A stretch of 8,533 nucleotides of DNA from NCBI GenBank assembly GCA_937960625.1, contig CALGPD010000112.1, positions 1-8,533 on the forward strand, written 5' to 3'. The notes under the pieces are model-generated. The model worked only from the letters and a program-made list of their open reading frames with translations. It did no database searches and was not told where the DNA came from. Of the stretch, positions 6,271-8,533 are shown piece by piece (position 1 is the stretch's first letter; each line of letters starts with the position of its first letter). The translations under genes and the position numbers were made by a program. The DNA comes from an uncultured Spirochaetia bacterium (lineage in GTDB: Bacteria > Spirochaetota > CALGPD01).

Positions 6271-7509
6271 ATGAGTGAAGATATTGTAAATAAAGACAAA
6301 CTCGCCCAGATATTAAATAAGATACCCATATTTTCAAATATAAAAATTGAAAACGTACATGAATTAATTGATTTAATGAAATACGTTATTTATCCTGAAA
6401 ATAAATTGGTTATTGAGCAGGGTGCCGAAGGTGATTCAATGTATATTATAAAATCAGGCAGTGTGCGTGTTACCCGGCTTGATGATGAAAACGAGGATGA
6501 AATACAACTGGCAGTACTTGCTGACGGTGATTATTTCGGGGAAATGTCTCTTATAGATAATATGCCCAGAAGCGCAAATATCATAACACTTGAAGAAAGT
6601 ATAATTTTTAGGTTAACACGTAAAGATTTTAACAATTATATGGATAATCGTCCGGATGTGGCTGTTTCTTTTTATAGGACTTTTCTTGAAGAGACAACGT
6701 ATAGATTTAGAAATATCATATCAAAATATACGTTTACAAGCCATGATTTAAAAACAACCTCCAGCGCACTGGATGAAATAAATAAAGATTTGAACTTTGC
6801 AAAAAAAATCCAGAACTATATGTTGAATAGAAATTTCTTGGATAATGCAGAGTTTCAGAACGTTAAAATGTCATATGTATATGATCCGTGTATCGCTATA
6901 GGTGGAGATTTATTAAACGTTATTATGCTTGATGATGATAATCTTGGAATTTTGCTTGCTGATGTTACCGGCCATGGAATTACTGCTGCTCTTGTTACAG
7001 GTGTTGTAAAAAGCGGTTTTACTTTAGTTTCCCGTGAAAACGGAAAAAATCCTGGGAAATTATTTAAAGAACTTAGTGAGCATTTACATCAGGTTGTAAC
7101 CAGGTTATTTGCAACGAGTTACTATGGCGTATTAAATTTAAAAACTCTGAAAATGGTATTATCCAACGCGGGGCATCATCATCCTTTAATCTATAAAACC
7201 GGTAGTTCTGAAATCATTGAGGTTAAATGTAAAGGCCCCGGATTAGGAATGATACCCGGCGCTGATTTTAATGAAGTGGAAATAACTCTTGAAAAAGGCG
7301 ATAAAATATTGTTTTTTTCCGATGGTTTTATTGAACAGATTAACGAAAATCAGGAAATGTACGGCAAAGATAAATTCAAGGAATTATATTATAAATTGTC
7401 TAAGAACGGCGATGAAAATATTTTAGATAGTATGATGAATGAGCTGAAAGATTATTCCGGCGATGTTCCTATACAGGATGACATTACTCTTGTACTTTTT
7501 GAATTCTAG
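6271..7509 (+). CDS. Cyclic-nucleotide-binding domain fused to SpoIIE/RsbU-type PP2C phosphatase
   Basis: Predicted soluble sensor-phosphatase. Residues 17-140 are a cNMP-binding domain: G54-D-S-M-Y-I-I-K-S-G63-S-V then the phosphate-binding cassette F89-G-E91-M-S-L-I-D-N-M-P-R100-S101-A, with the Glu, Arg and Ser that hold cAMP/cGMP in this family. Residues 150-195 form a helical linker ending in A-K-K-I-Q-N-Y-M-L, the typical lead-in to RsbU domains. Residues 196-412 are a SpoIIE/RsbU domain: G211-G-D213, A230-D231-V-T-G-H-G236, N299-A-G-H-H-H-P, F349-S-D351-G, and D403-D404-I-T. RsbU proteins dephosphorylate STAS anti-sigma antagonists, so cyclic nucleotide may set the activity of such a switch; the target is not visible here. 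The usual G-G-D-F-x-D reads G-G-D-L-L-N216, a mild deviation. ATG with AAGG at 6260-6263, 7-nt spacing. It may be co-expressed with the PP2C gene. Confidence 0.93.
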   Translation: MSEDIVNKDKLAQILNKIPIFSNIKIENVHELIDLMKYVIYPENKLVIEQGAEGDSMYIIKSGSVRVTRLDDENEDEIQLAVLADGDYFGEMSLIDNMPRSANIITLEESIIFRLTRKDFNNYMDNRPDVAVSFYRTFLEETTYRFRNIISKYTFTSHDLKTTSSALDEINKDLNFAKKIQNYMLNRNFLDNAEFQNVKMSYVYDPCIAIGGDLLNVIMLDDDNLGILLADVTGHGITAALVTGVVKSGFTLVSRENGKNPGKLFKELSEHLHQVVTRLFATSYYGVLNLKTLKMVLSNAGHHHPLIYKTGSSEIIEVKCKGPGLGMIPGADFNEVEITLEKGDKILFFSDGFIEQINENQEMYGKDKFKELYYKLSKNGDENILDSMMNELKDYSGDVPIQDDITLVLFEF

Positions 7510-7520
7510 TTAGCTTTTTC

Positions 7521-7549
7521 TTGACAAAAATTAAATTAAACAATAATAT
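7521..7549 (+). promoter_or_regulatory. Strong sigma-70-like promoter for the DUF3187 gene
   Basis: A perfect TTGACA (7521-7526) and TAATAT (7544-7549) are 17 bp apart, the best promoter match in the window. The start site would be near 7556-7557 and the ATG is at 7559, so the transcript would have only about 2-3 nt of leader. No Shine-Dalgarno site lies before the ATG, which agrees. Confidence 0.65.
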
Positions 7550-7558
7550 TCTTTACTT

Positions 7559-8533
7559 ATGAAAAGGTTTATTTTAACTGTAATTTTAATACTAACTTGT
7601 ATTAATCTATTTTCAAGAGAACTTGATGATCTTTTTGATATTGAACACCGCTTTGAAAATAGAAACGGCCCTTTACATACCAGAGTTGCTTCAATCTGGC
7701 AGGGTATAAATTTGACTTTTCAGGCTCATAGCGCCAATACTCTTAAAAAAGGTGAAATATTAGCAGGTTTTCAATTTCTATTATCAAACTTTTACTCCGA
7801 AACTTTGTATACAACGGATAACAAATATGAAATACATTCGGATGTTGAGACTTATCTATATATATTCGAGTTTGAATACGGCATCTTTGACTGGTTTACT
7901 GTAGGAGTAGAACTTGAATTTAAACATCATCATTCGGGAATTATGGACCCTTTTATTCAATCGTTTCACCGTACATTTAAAACCCCAAATGGCGGGCGAG
8001 AATATGCCAATGATGATAATCTTGATTTTAGAATTATTGATTCTTTTTCCGGTAAAACATTAATGTCAATAACCGACTATGTTTTTGCCCTTTCTGATAT
8101 ATTAATTAAAACGCGTTTTAGAATATTGCAAACAAATAAAAAAGAGTTTATCCTTGGTGCTATTTTGGGCTTAAAATTACCTACCGGCAGCCCATCAAAC
8201 ATGACCGGTTCCGGCAGCTTTGATTTTGGAGCGGGCCTGCTTATGGACATTGCGCCATTCAGCTGGTGGATTTTTTATGTAAATGTTTTTTATATAATTA
8301 ATGGAGATTTTAAAGGCCCTAACGGTTTTGTTGTTGACCTTGCTAATAAAATGCAGCTTTTTGTTACTTCTGAATTTTTAATTTCCAATAAAACTTCATT
8401 AATTCTATCATTTAATATGTTCAATAGTGCATGGGATAAAATGAACGTGAAGACTTTGTATATGGATAAGATCTCCCAACGAATATCCGGTACAGGATAT
8501 CAGGTTTTTATTGGTTTTAAATATAGAATTAGC
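7559..8533 (+). CDS. DUF3187-family exported beta-barrel-like protein, 3' partial
   Basis: 325 codons are present and the frame is still open at the window end. Residues 1-19 are a signal peptide (M-K-R, hydrophobic core, cut after L-F-S). The mature part has DUF3187-like features: R37-N-G-P-L near the start, alternating beta-strand pattern, G127-I-M-D-P-F-I-Q-S-F-H137 followed by P143-N-G-G-R147, and L204-G-L-K-L-P-T-G209 with G217-S-G-S-F-D. The function of DUF3187 proteins is not established; an outer-membrane barrel is likely from the aromatic strands (for example Y314-Q-V-F-I-G-F-K-Y at the end). The last visible strand suggests the stop is close. The ATG is preferred because the signal peptide begins exactly there, although no ribosome binding site precedes it. 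It starts 49 bp after the sensor-phosphatase stop, with its own promoter. Confidence 0.85.
   Translation, partial: MKRFILTVILILTCINLFSRELDDLFDIEHRFENRNGPLHTRVASIWQGINLTFQAHSANTLKKGEILAGFQFLLSNFYSETLYTTDNKYEIHSDVETYLYIFEFEYGIFDWFTVGVELEFKHHHSGIMDPFIQSFHRTFKTPNGGREYANDDNLDFRIIDSFSGKTLMSITDYVFALSDILIKTRFRILQTNKKEFILGAILGLKLPTGSPSNMTGSGSFDFGAGLLMDIAPFSWWIFYVNVFYIINGDFKGPNGFVVDLANKMQLFVTSEFLISNKTSLILSFNMFNSAWDKMNVKTLYMDKISQRISGTGYQVFIGFKYRIS

Overview
The window is strongly AT-rich bacterial DNA (about two thirds A+T by eye, not counted). It holds eight protein genes, two of them cut by the window edges, and no RNA gene, insertion sequence or CRISPR array that I can see. Exported proteins have short signal peptides ending in L-Y-S or L-F-S, the last gene encodes a DUF3187-type outer-membrane-like protein, and an M23 peptidoglycan peptidase is present, so the cell is most likely diderm. 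An orphan GHKL ATPase, a PP2C phosphatase and a cyclic-nucleotide-sensing SpoIIE/RsbU phosphatase together, in a low-GC diderm, fit a spirochaete or similar lineage. That taxonomic guess is weak.

Left part (1-3526, all + strand): the C-terminal 575 codons of an M23 metallopeptidase-like protein whose tail of about 530 residues I cannot assign; a complete alpha/beta-hydrolase lipase/esterase (479 aa) with a visible Ser-Asp-His triad and no signal peptide; and a small exported four-cysteine protein (87 aa) starting at GTG without a Shine-Dalgarno site. A non-coding stretch of 151 bp follows (3527-3677).

Middle part (3678-5349): an orphan cytoplasmic GHKL-fold ATPase (396 aa) without a recognisable phospho-acceptor domain, facing a convergent small gene (156 aa, minus strand) that encodes a tyrosine-rich, YD-like repeat protein. 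The two stop codons are only 10 bp apart.

Right part (5440-8533, all + strand): a PrpC/Stp-type PP2C Ser/Thr phosphatase, then a protein joining a cyclic-nucleotide-binding domain to a SpoIIE/RsbU phosphatase domain, then a partial DUF3187 beta-barrel-like protein. The last has the best promoter in the window (TTGACA, 17 bp, TAATAT), placed so close to the ATG that its mRNA should be nearly leaderless.

The GHKL ATPase and the two metal-dependent phosphatases together look like a phospho-signalling or partner-switching neighbourhood: a kinase-type fold, a phosphatase for Ser/Thr phosphoproteins, and a phosphatase gated by a cyclic-nucleotide-type sensor. No STAS-domain antagonist, sigma factor or Hanks-type kinase lies in the window, so the pathway is inferred. 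The most interesting items are the unassigned tail of the M23 protein, the divergent GHKL ATPase with its signalling neighbours, the four-cysteine secreted peptide, and the near-leaderless DUF3187 gene. I see no clearly new defence or mobile system here.
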